NCBI RefSeq assembly: GCF_039535235.1
Contig: NZ_BAAAWU010000001.1
Span: 1,054,001-1,118,000, forward strand
DNA from: Streptomyces roseoviridis
GTDB taxonomy: Bacteria; Actinomycetota; Actinomycetes; Streptomycetales; Streptomycetaceae
DNA: 64,000 bases
Reading direction: 5' to 3'
A program made the translations under genes and the position numbers. Each line of letters begins with the position of its first letter. Within the stretch, counting starts at the first letter, position 1. Below the pieces are notes generated by a model. That model worked only from the letters and a program-made list of their open reading frames with translations, did not search any database and was not told the DNA's origin. This document shows positions 57,294 through 64,000 of this stretch, in pieces.

Positions 57294-58119
57294 ACTGCTC
57301 CTCCACAGCGGCGGACGCGATCGTGGTGACCGCCTTGAACGTGCGAATTGCCTCGTACATCGTCTCGCTGGTGTAGGCGACGCGTCTCTCGCCACTCCGT
57401 CCCGTGCCCGGGACCACCGTCGCGGCGGCGGCCAGGTGCTCGGCGTCGAACTCCAGCTCCACCGTGAACGGCCCGCCGCTGACCGGCTCGTGCCGCACGG
57501 CGAGCGAGGCCGCTTCCTTGGCCGCCGCCCGGATCTCGGCTGCCGTGCGGGCGGGCGTGCGGCACACGGCGGCGTAGCGCGAGACGTGGTCCTTGACGGC
57601 GACCTTGCGCGCCTCCGGTGCGTAGCCGAGGGCGTCCTCGCAGGTCAGGTCGTCACCGGTGACGAGGACGACCGGCACGCCGAACTCGGCTACCACGTGC
57701 GCGTTGAGCAGTCCCTCGCTCGCGCGCACTCCGTTGAGCCAGACGCCGGTGATGGAGTTGGCGAGATAGGTGTGGGCGAGGACTCCCTCGGCGCCCGCTC
57801 CGGTGTGGTAGCCCACGAAGGCGATGCCGTCGACGTCGCCGTGCTGGACCCCCTCCACCATGGACAGCGACTTGTGACGCCCGGTGATCATCTCGGCCCG
57901 CTCGTCGAGCCGCTCCAGGAGGAGATTGCGCATGGTCCAGTGCGCCTCGTTGATCAGGACCTCGTCGGCGCCGCCGTCGAAGAAGCCGAGCACCGCCGCG
58001 TTCACGTCGGAGGTGAACATGGACCGGCACCGCTCCCACTGCGGGGTGCCGGGCAGCACGTCGGCGGGCCAGGTCACACCGGTGGCGCCTTCCATGTCGG
58101 CGCTGATCAGGATCTTCAT
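57286..58119 (-). CDS. M55 D-aminopeptidase (DppA-like)
   Basis: A 277-residue enzyme of the DppA family, which in Bacillus removes N-terminal D-Ala from D-amino-acid peptides. MKILISADMEGATGV gives the zinc ligands Asp8 and Glu10. INEAHWTMRNLL and VGYHTGAGAEGVLAHTY give metal and catalytic His residues, and GVRASEGLLNAHVVAEFGVPVVLVTGDD is the conserved core. It is the first gene of the peptidase operon (M55-M20-S9-S66). This points to use or recycling of D-Ala-containing peptides such as those from peptidoglycan. The start ATG 58119 has no strong ribosome site. Confidence 0.94.
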   Translation of the reverse strand: MKILISADMEGATGVTWPADVLPGTPQWERCRSMFTSDVNAAVLGFFDGGADEVLINEAHWTMRNLLLERLDERAEMITGRHKSLSMVEGVQHGDVDGIAFVGYHTGAGAEGVLAHTYLANSITGVWLNGVRASEGLLNAHVVAEFGVPVVLVTGDDLTCEDALGYAPEARKVAVKDHVSRYAAVCRTPARTAAEIRAAAKEAASLAVRHEPVSGGPFTVELEFDAEHLAAAATVVPGTGRSGERRVAYTSETMYEAIRTFKAVTTIASAAVEEQYG

Positions 58120-58305
58120 GTCTGGCACCGTACGCGCCGGGCCAGGGGCCCCACCACCCCTGTGGATAAGTGTCGAAGGCATGGACCGGTGACGGTGGTT
58201 CGGCCGCGTATCGCGGCCCGGGGATTCGGGCGAATCCTTTCATCGGTCGCGTATAGGCTTACCGGCGCACATTCCCGCCCCGCTCACTCCCTGAGGAGAC
58301 TCTCG

Positions 58306-59352
58306 GTGACCACCCCGCTCGCTCCGGTCGAGACCGACACCTGGATCGAACCCGCCGCCGAGGCCGTCGCGGAGGCCGTGGTCCGCGACGCCCGCGACTT
58401 CGGGGTGTACGCGAGGACGGGCGGCTGGGCGTTCGCGCTGAAGGTGGCGCGGAGCGTCCGGCCGGGCGGTCAGCCGGCGGAGGGCTCGGAGAAGGTGTCG
58501 GCGAAGGTTTTCGCGGAGCTGGCCGGCTGCTCGCCCGAGCGGGTCATGCGCTACTACAAGGCGTGGGACATGGCCGCGGACGACGGCCTGGTGCCGCAGT
58601 TCGAGGCCCTGGCGCCCGGCGAGGACGTCGAGCTCCCCGAGGCCGACGTCTGGCTCTCGTACTACTCCTCCCGCTCCAGCGCCACGTCCGTGCGCGGCCA
58701 CGCGATCACAGCGGCGGCCGAGGCGGAGGGCATCAAGCCGACCAAGGCGCTGGAGGTCGCCGAGAACCCGACCGCGCTGCGGGCCGCGATCCTCGCCGAT
58801 CCCCAGACGGCCGAGGCGGCGCGTGGCGCCCTGCTGGACCGGATGAAGGAGGACCCGGCGCTGCAGACCGAGATGGCGCGGGCCATCGCGCGTACCGGTG
58901 AGCTGAAGAAGGCGGTCGCGCAGGAGGCGAAGGCCGCCGACCGGATCGAGTACGTACGGCAGATCGCCGAGGGCGGCCGGATCCGCACGCCCGCGGGCCA
59001 GACCGTCGAGGCCCCGCCCGAGCTGCGCGCGGAGGCCGAGCGGCACCTGTCGCTCATCGACGAGCTCGACGACTCGGAGGAGGCCGGCGAGTGGGCCGGC
59101 GAGGCGTACGACACGGTGCGGTCGATGGTCGCCCGGACGGTCGACGCGGACCCGGCGCTGCGGGTCCAGGAACGCCGGACGAAGTTCTACAACAGTCTGC
59201 AGAAGGCGACGAAGGTCTTCGAGGAGCTGACGCTCGACGAGGTCCTGGAGGAGGACGTCGTCGAGGAGGACATGCTCCAGCGCCTGGAGGCGCTGCAGGA
59301 GGCGATCGGCGCCTGCATCGACGCCCTGCGCAAGGCGACCACCACGTCCTGA
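58306..59352 (+). CDS. Conserved helical protein of unknown function
   Basis: A 348-residue protein from GTG 58306 with GAGGAG seven bases upstream. Residues ~60-110 (VSAKVFAELAGCSPERVMRYYKAWDMAADDG) look like a helix-turn-helix of the kind found in ParB-like or plasmid-type regulators. Residues ~165-300 are strongly helical and charged (GELKKAVAQEAKAADRIEYVRQ), and the C-terminus LTLDEVLEEDVVEEDMLQRLEALQEA is probably coiled-coil. No membrane segment or signal is seen. It is a common Streptomyces chromosomal protein without assigned role; a DNA-binding function is my inference. It stands divergent from the peptidase operon. Confidence 0.78.
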   Translation: MTTPLAPVETDTWIEPAAEAVAEAVVRDARDFGVYARTGGWAFALKVARSVRPGGQPAEGSEKVSAKVFAELAGCSPERVMRYYKAWDMAADDGLVPQFEALAPGEDVELPEADVWLSYYSSRSSATSVRGHAITAAAEAEGIKPTKALEVAENPTALRAAILADPQTAEAARGALLDRMKEDPALQTEMARAIARTGELKKAVAQEAKAADRIEYVRQIAEGGRIRTPAGQTVEAPPELRAEAERHLSLIDELDDSEEAGEWAGEAYDTVRSMVARTVDADPALRVQERRTKFYNSLQKATKVFEELTLDEVLEEDVVEEDMLQRLEALQEAIGACIDALRKATTTS

Positions 59353-59712
59353 GGCGACGGCGGTGCGGCCGGTGCCGGCGTCGCACGACGGCCGGACGGC
59401 CACCGGACGAGGCCGGGCTGGCGCCGTGCTGGGGCCGGAGGGCGACCGGACCCAGGCCGGGCGACGGCTGGACGGAAGCCCGAGGCCGGGCAGGGCCGCG
59501 CGACGGCCGGAGGGCGACGGCGACCGGACCGAGGCCGGGCGACGGCTGAACGGAAGCCCGGGGTCGCGCTGGGGCCGCGCGACGGCCGGAGGGCGACGGC
59601 GGGCGACGGCTGGACGGAAGCCCGGAAGCCGGGCGAGCCCGGCCGCGAGGCGGCAGCGGCATGGGGCGAGCCAGCCCGCGGCGACCCCGTCCGCCCGCCC
59701 CGCCGCCCCGCC
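59353..59712. repeat. Convergent-gene gap with degenerate 72-79 bp repeats
   Basis: Words GCCGGAGGGCGAC recur at 59434, 59506 and 59585, and GGCGACGGCT-GGACGGAAGCCCG recurs between them, giving imperfect units of 72 and 79 bases. The gap lies between the stops at 59352 and 59713. No gene is supported. Confidence 0.75.
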
Positions 59713-62184
59713 TCAGTCCTCGTGGCCCAGGTGCAGGTCGCGCTCCGTGCGGCCGCCGCCCGCGAGGTGGAGGACCGTGGCGACCGGGGGGTAGCCGGAG
59801 GCGATGACCGTGTACTCGCCGGAGGAGAGGTCCACGAAGCGGAACGTGCCGTCGGGCCCCGTGGTGAGGGTGTCGACGACGTTGCCCGCCGCGTCGAGCA
59901 GCGTGACGCGGGCGTCCTCGACGGGTCGCCCGCCGCTCGCCCGTACCGTTCCGCGCAGGACCGCTCCGCCCGCGAGCTCGATGTCCTGGCGGGTCTCGCG
60001 GGAGGACTGCACGCTGACCGGGAGGGCGGCCGGGCGGAAGGCGGGGGCGCTGGCGGCCAGGGTGTACTCACCGGCGACCAGCTCGCCGATCACGTAACCC
60101 CCCTCGCGCCCGCTGCGGGTGGAGGCGACGACCTCGCCACGGACGTCGGTGAGGGTGACGGCCGCGTCGCGGACGGGGGTGCCGTCGGCGGTGTGGACGG
60201 TTCCGGCCAGGCGGCCCGCGCCGCCCAGGACGACGTCCAGTTCGACCGGCCGCTCCCCCACGGTGACGGAGACGGCCTGCGGCTGGTGGCCGCCGGCGGC
60301 GGCGATCAGGACGTACGCGCCGGAGCCGGGCACGCTCAGCGCGTACCGGCCGTCGTCGCCGCTCGCGCCACGGCCGATCTGCCGGCCCTGGACGTCGATG
60401 AGGGTGAGGGCGGCGCGGGGCACGCAACTTCCGTCGTGGTGCCGGACGGAGCCGCAGACGGGCACACCGGCGGGCGGCGGGGCAGCGGTGGGGACGGCCG
60501 CGGGCCGCGCGTGCGGAACGGCGCTCGCCGCGGCCTCGGGGGCGGGTGCCGCGGTGGCGGGAGTGTGGTGGGACACCAGCGGTTTCTCCTTGAGAAGGAA
60601 GGCGAGGACCAGGCCGAGCGCGAGGACCGGCACGAGATAGAGGAAGATCCGGGGCATCGCGTCCGCGTAGGCGTGGACGTACGCGTCGCGCAGGGCGGGC
60701 GGGAGCGCGTGGACCGTCTGCGGGGTGATCGAGTCGGCCGGCACCGGCGCGGCGGCGCCGTCCCGGGGCAGCCGTTCGGCCAGGGCGTCGTCGAGGCGGG
60801 CGGCGAAGAGGGTGCCGAACACGGCGGCGCCGACACTGCCGCCGATCTGGCGGAAGTAGTTGTGGGCGCTGGTGGCGGTGCCGAGGTCGGCCGGGCGTAC
60901 GGAGTTCTGGACGGCGAGCACCAGGACCGGCATGACGAGGCCGATGCCGACGCCGAGCACGGCCTGCCAGAGGCTGTGCGTCAGGCGCGGGGTGTCGGCG
61001 TCCGTCCGGGAGAGCAGCCACATGCCGAAGGTGGAGACGGCGCCGCCGAGGACCGGGTAGACCTTGTAGTGGCCGGTGCGGGTGATGAGGTGGCCGGAGA
61101 CGATCGACGCAACGACGATGCCGCCCATGAGCGGCAGCATCAGCAGGCCGGATTCGGTGGCGGTGGCGCCCTCGACCATCTGCAGGAAGGTGGGCAGGTA
61201 GCTGGCCGCGCCGAAGAGGGCGATGCCGACGACCGCGCCGACGAGGCTGGTGACGGTGAAGACGGAGTCGCCGAACAGGCGCAGCGGGATGAGGGGTTCG
61301 GGGGCGAAGCGCTCGACGACGAGGAAGAGCACGGTCGCGGCGGCGGCGCCGCAGGCGAGCCCGAGGATGACCCGGGAGCCCCACGCGTGTTCGGTGCCGC
61401 CCCAGCTGGTGAGCAGCACCAGGCAGGTGGAGGCGGCGGCGAGCAGCACGGCGCCGAGCACGTCGAAGCGGGCGCGGGCGGCGGGCTTGGGGAGTTCGAG
61501 GACGACGGCGACGACGACGAGGGTGACGAGGCCGAAGGGCACGTTGAAGTAGAAGCACCAGCGCCAGGAGACGTGGTCGGTGAAGAAGCCGCCGAGCAGT
61601 GGTCCCGCGACGGAGGCGAGTCCGAAGGCGGCGCCGATCAGCCCCATGTAGCGGCCGCGTTCCCGGGAGGGGACGATGTCGGCGATGATCGCCTGGACGC
61701 CGATCATGAGTCCGCCGGCGCCGGCGCCCTGGAGGGCGCGGAAGGCGATGAGCTGGTCCATGGTGCGTGACCAGCCGGCCAGGCCGGAGCCGATGACGAA
61801 GACGACGATCGCGAAGAGGAAGACGTTCTTGCGGCCGAGGAGGTCGCCGAGCTTTCCGTAGACCGGCAGGCCGATGGTGGCGGTCAGCAGGTAGGCGGTG
61901 ATCGCCCAGGACATGCGGTCCAGGCCCTGGAGTTCGCCGACGATCTTCGGGAGGGCGGTGGCGACGATCATTTGCTCCAGCGCGGCGAGGAGCAGCGCGA
62001 GCATGAGCCCGCAGAAGACGAGCCGGACGCGGCGCGGGTCGAGGCCGTGGTCCGGTGGGGCGGGGGACAGGGTGCCGCCGGTCCGGTCCGGGGCGGGGAG
62101 TGCCGCCCGGCCCTCGCCGTCCTCGGCGGCGGCCTCGCCGTCCCGGACGGCCTCGGCGGCCTTCACGGCCGTGATCGCACCCAC
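59713..62184 (-). CDS. DHA2 MFS exporter fused to carboxypeptidase-regulatory repeats
   Basis: An 823-residue protein from GTG 62184 (GGGGAG upstream). Residues ~55-530 are a 14-helix drug:proton antiporter of the EmrB/QacA group: [20 protein letters not shown] (motif D1), [14 protein letters not shown] (motif A) and [24 protein letters not shown] (motif C). After the last helix and an Ala/Pro linker, three carboxypeptidase-regulatory-like (CarboxypepD_reg) beta-sandwich modules follow: [40 protein letters not shown] and [20 protein letters not shown]. Exporters normally stop at the last helix, so the fusion is notable. The repeats may bind cargo or wall. An IR lies in its promoter at 62236-62254. 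Confidence 0.92.
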   Translation of the reverse strand: MGAITAVKAAEAVRDGEAAAEDGEGRAALPAPDRTGGTLSPAPPDHGLDPRRVRLVFCGLMLALLLAALEQMIVATALPKIVGELQGLDRMSWAITAYLLTATIGLPVYGKLGDLLGRKNVFLFAIVVFVIGSGLAGWSRTMDQLIAFRALQGAGAGGLMIGVQAIIADIVPSRERGRYMGLIGAAFGLASVAGPLLGGFFTDHVSWRWCFYFNVPFGLVTLVVVAVVLELPKPAARARFDVLGAVLLAAASTCLVLLTSWGGTEHAWGSRVILGLACGAAAATVLFLVVERFAPEPLIPLRLFGDSVFTVTSLVGAVVGIALFGAASYLPTFLQMVEGATATESGLLMLPLMGGIVVASIVSGHLITRTGHYKVYPVLGGAVSTFGMWLLSRTDADTPRLTHSLWQAVLGVGIGLVMPVLVLAVQNSVRPADLGTATSAHNYFRQIGGSVGAAVFGTLFAARLDDALAERLPRDGAAAPVPADSITPQTVHALPPALRDAYVHAYADAMPRIFLYLVPVLALGLVLAFLLKEKPLVSHHTPATAAPAPEAAASAVPHARPAAVPTAAPPPAGVPVCGSVRHHDGSCVPRAALTLIDVQGRQIGRGASGDDGRYALSVPGSGAYVLIAAAGGHQPQAVSVTVGERPVELDVVLGGAGRLAGTVHTADGTPVRDAAVTLTDVRGEVVASTRSGREGGYVIGELVAGEYTLAASAPAFRPAALPVSVQSSRETRQDIELAGGAVLRGTVRASGGRPVEDARVTLLDAAGNVVDTLTTGPDGTFRFVDLSSGEYTVIASGYPPVATVLHLAGGGRTERDLHLGHED

Positions 62185-62494
62185 GTGCTGCTCCCCTCGT
62201 CCCGGCGTCTGCTTCCGGCGTCTGCGCGCGCCATTCTTCGCATTGGGCGCGAAGCGGGAGCAAGTCGGGCGGTACGGAGGGAACGTGGGGCGAGGGAGGG
62301 CGAACGCCCCTGGGGGGCGGCGCACTTGGGGCGCTCACCAGGGCGTATACAGAAGGGCCCGCGACCCCTGGGTGCGCCGGGCGCTCTTGCGGGGGTCGCG
62401 GGGAAACCACTCGAATCGGTGACGGGTCCGGGCGTTACTTCCGGGTTCCGGTTTCCCGAGGCTACTTCCGGTGGTCGCTCGTCGGGCGAGCGGA
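62185..62494. other. Promoter region of MFS gene and end of SRPBCC transcript
   Basis: Holds an inverted repeat CTTCGC-N7-GCGAAG at 62236-62254, 52 bases upstream of the MFS start, and a larger one, CGCGACCCC (62360-62368) with GGGGTCGCG (62392-62400), which may end the SRPBCC transcript. No gene is seen. Confidence 0.45.
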
Positions 62495-62938
62495 CTACTT
62501 CTCGACCTCGGCGGCGAGGTTGGCGAGCACCGCGTCGTAGATGCGGGCGAGGCCCTTGGGGGCGAAGGTGCGCTCGAAGAAGCCGCCGATGCCTCCGGCT
62601 CCGTTCCAGACGGTGGTGACGACGGCCTTGGACCTGCCCTCGCCGGCCGGGGTGACGGTCCAGGTGGTGACCATGGAGGAGTTGCGGTCCTTCTCGACGA
62701 GCTGTCCGTCGGTGGGCTCGGTGACCTCCAGGAGGCAGTCGCGGACGCGCTTGCTGGTGGCCTGGAGCTTCCAGTGGACCAGCGTGCCCTCGCCGTCGCC
62801 GCCCTCCCGGACCTCGTACTCGCTGAAGTGCTCGGGGAGCAGCTTTCCGCGCGTGCCGCTGTAGTCGGCGAGGGTGTCGAACACCGTCTCCGCGTCGGCG
62901 GCGATGATCCGCTCCGTCGTGGCCTCGACCTGCGCCAT
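62495..62938 (-). CDS. SRPBCC (START-like) lipid-binding-fold protein
   Basis: A 147-residue protein from ATG 62938, preceded by GGAGG. MAQVEATTERIIAADAETVFDTLADY, then TWTVTPAGEGRSKAVVTTVWNG and GIGGFFERTFAPKGLARIYDAVLANLAAEV match the polyketide cyclase/SRPBCC (PF10604-like) fold. These proteins bind hydrophobic ligands. The actinobacterial form is common, including in mycobacteria. No ligand can be assigned. It is divergent from the radical SAM gene with a 136-base gap holding a LexA-type box. Confidence 0.9.
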   Translation of the reverse strand: MAQVEATTERIIAADAETVFDTLADYSGTRGKLLPEHFSEYEVREGGDGEGTLVHWKLQATSKRVRDCLLEVTEPTDGQLVEKDRNSSMVTTWTVTPAGEGRSKAVVTTVWNGAGGIGGFFERTFAPKGLARIYDAVLANLAAEVEK

Positions 62939-63028
62939 TGCACTTCCTCCAGCTTGGTGTCTCGGGGATGTGCCCCAAGCCAACCACCTGGGCGCCGGGG
63001 CCCAAAATCCGGGTTGCGGCGATCAAGG

Positions 63029-63040
63029 GAACATGTGTTC
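63029..63040. promoter_or_regulatory. LexA-type SOS box at the radical SAM promoter
   Basis: GAAC-ATGT-GTTC fits the actinobacterial SOS box (GAAC-N4-GTTC). It is directly followed by TAATCT (63041-63046), a -10 hexamer about 30 bases before the ATG, so bound LexA would block the promoter. Confidence 0.65.
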
Positions 63041-63074
63041 TAATCTGGGACCACCCGTCATCGAGGAGGCGACC

Positions 63075-64000
63075 ATGCGCTGGGACCATCTGGCCGACAC
63101 TCCCGCCGTCCCCGCCGACATCGCGCTGTTCGGCAGGGACGCGGTCACCACGCGCACCTTCGACACGCCCGAGTTCCGCGGAATCACCTTCCACGAGGTC
63201 CGGGCCCGCTCGATCGTGAACCGGGTGCCGGGCGCCTCCCGCATGCCGTTCGAATGGACGGTCAACCCGTACCGCGGCTGCACGCACGCGTGCGTGTACT
63301 GCTTCGCCCGCAAGACCCACAGCTATCTCGATCTCGACACCGGGATCGGCTTCGACTCGCAGATCGTCGTCAAGGTGAACGCGCCGGAGCTGCTGCGCGG
63401 GCAGCTCGCCTCGCGCCGCTGGCAGGGCGCCCACATCGCCATGGGCACCAATGTCGACTGCTACCAGCGGGCGGAGGGGCGCTACCGACTGATGCCGGGC
63501 ATCCTCCAGGCCCTGCGGGACCACGCCAATCCGTTCTCGATCCTCACCAAGGGCACCCTGATCCTGCGCGACCTGGAACTGCTGCGGCAGGCCGCCGAGG
63601 TCACCGAGGTCGGCGTCTCCGTCTCCGTCGGCTTCACCGACCAGGAACTGTGGCGCACCGTCGAGCCCGGCACGCCGTCCCCGGAGCGGCGCCTGGACGT
63701 CGTACGGACGCTCGCCGGCCACGGCATCGGCTGCGGGGTCCTGATGGCCCCGGTGGTCCCCTTCCTCGGCGACCGGCCCGAGCAGCTGCGCGCCACGGTC
63801 CGCGCCGTCGCCGAGGCCGGCGCGACCTCGGTCACCCCGCTCGTGCTGCACCTGCGGCCCGGCGCCCGGGAGTGGTTCTTCACCTGGCTGCGCCGCCACC
63901 ACCCGGACCTCGTCGGGCGTTACGAGCGGATGTACGCGGCCGGCGCCTACGCCCCCACCTGGTACCAGCGCCGGATCACCCGCCAGGTGCACGAGCTGGC
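63075..64000 (+). CDS. Rv2578c-type radical SAM protein (3' end cut by window)
   Basis: At least 308 residues; the frame is open at the right edge. The radical SAM cluster motif is CTHACVYC (Cys69, Cys73, Cys76). MPFEWTVNPYRGCTHACVYCFARKTH is the block shared with the SplB-like/Rv2578c family, in which some members are related to spore photoproduct lyase. Other conserved parts are GTNVDCYQRAEGRYRLMPGIL, SILTKGTLILRD and GVSVSVGFTDQELWRTVEPGTPSPERRLD. ATG 63075 has GAGGAG at good spacing. The promoter carries a probable SOS box, so a DNA-damage role is likely. The reaction is unproven. Confidence 0.93.
   Translation, partial: MRWDHLADTPAVPADIALFGRDAVTTRTFDTPEFRGITFHEVRARSIVNRVPGASRMPFEWTVNPYRGCTHACVYCFARKTHSYLDLDTGIGFDSQIVVKVNAPELLRGQLASRRWQGAHIAMGTNVDCYQRAEGRYRLMPGILQALRDHANPFSILTKGTLILRDLELLRQAAEVTEVGVSVSVGFTDQELWRTVEPGTPSPERRLDVVRTLAGHGIGCGVLMAPVVPFLGDRPEQLRATVRAVAEAGATSVTPLVLHLRPGAREWFFTWLRRHHPDLVGRYERMYAAGAYAPTWYQRRITRQVHEL

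Overview
The window is a chromosomal segment of a high-GC actinomycete, almost certainly a Streptomyces. Base composition is strongly GC-rich with G/C in most third codon positions. The gene families are also typical: an XRE/DUF397/anti-sigma-like ATPase cluster, a class F sortase, DUF574 methyltransferases, a WYL regulator and an Rv2578c-type radical SAM protein. Many genes appear leaderless, with a TANNNT-type -10 six to eight bases before the start. I see no rRNA, CRISPR array, prophage or classical biosynthetic gene cluster. There is one tRNA and one decayed IS5-family element.

Layout. 1-9.4 kb: acetyltransferase (cut by the window edge), kinase-like protein, VOC protein, GH4 glycosidase, secreted M64 peptidase, then methyltransferases around the XRE/DUF397/ATPase cluster. 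9.5-18 kb: membrane proteins, tRNA-Leu(GAG), a sortase with a wall-anchored candidate substrate, a KAS III, FdhD, a 2Fe-2S protein and an isochorismatase-like protein. 18-31 kb: repeat-rich DNA, bile-acid-type symporter/LysR pair, acyl-CoA ligase, aldo-keto reductase, methyltransferases, a WYL regulator with an operator, pterin dehydratase, an MmyB-type regulator and a broken LtrA gene. 31-46 kb: permease, a membrane phosphatase, two metallo-beta-lactamase-fold proteins, DedA, and a translationally coupled aminotransferase-like/low-complexity/MBL set. 47-51 kb: GntR regulator, adenosine deaminase and the dead IS. 51-58 kb: a run of five peptidase genes on the minus strand (S15-like, S66, S9, M20, M55), four of them closely linked. 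58-64 kb: a coiled-coil-like protein, an MFS transporter fused to carboxypeptidase-regulatory repeats, an SRPBCC protein and a radical SAM gene with a LexA-type box.

Two features stand out. First, the strain carries many minisatellites. They lie between convergent genes or inside coding regions; in two arrays the unit carries the 3' end of the neighbouring gene including its stop codon. Several proteins have low-complexity insertions in otherwise recognisable domains. Second, several perfect palindromes sit exactly where regulators should act: at the WYL gene pair, the GntR/adenosine deaminase pair, the S15 peptidase, the His-rich methyltransferase and the radical SAM gene. The peptidase run looks like a peptide or muropeptide recycling locus, and the sortase/substrate pair suggests a non-canonical sorting signal. 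All functions are inferred from sequence alone.
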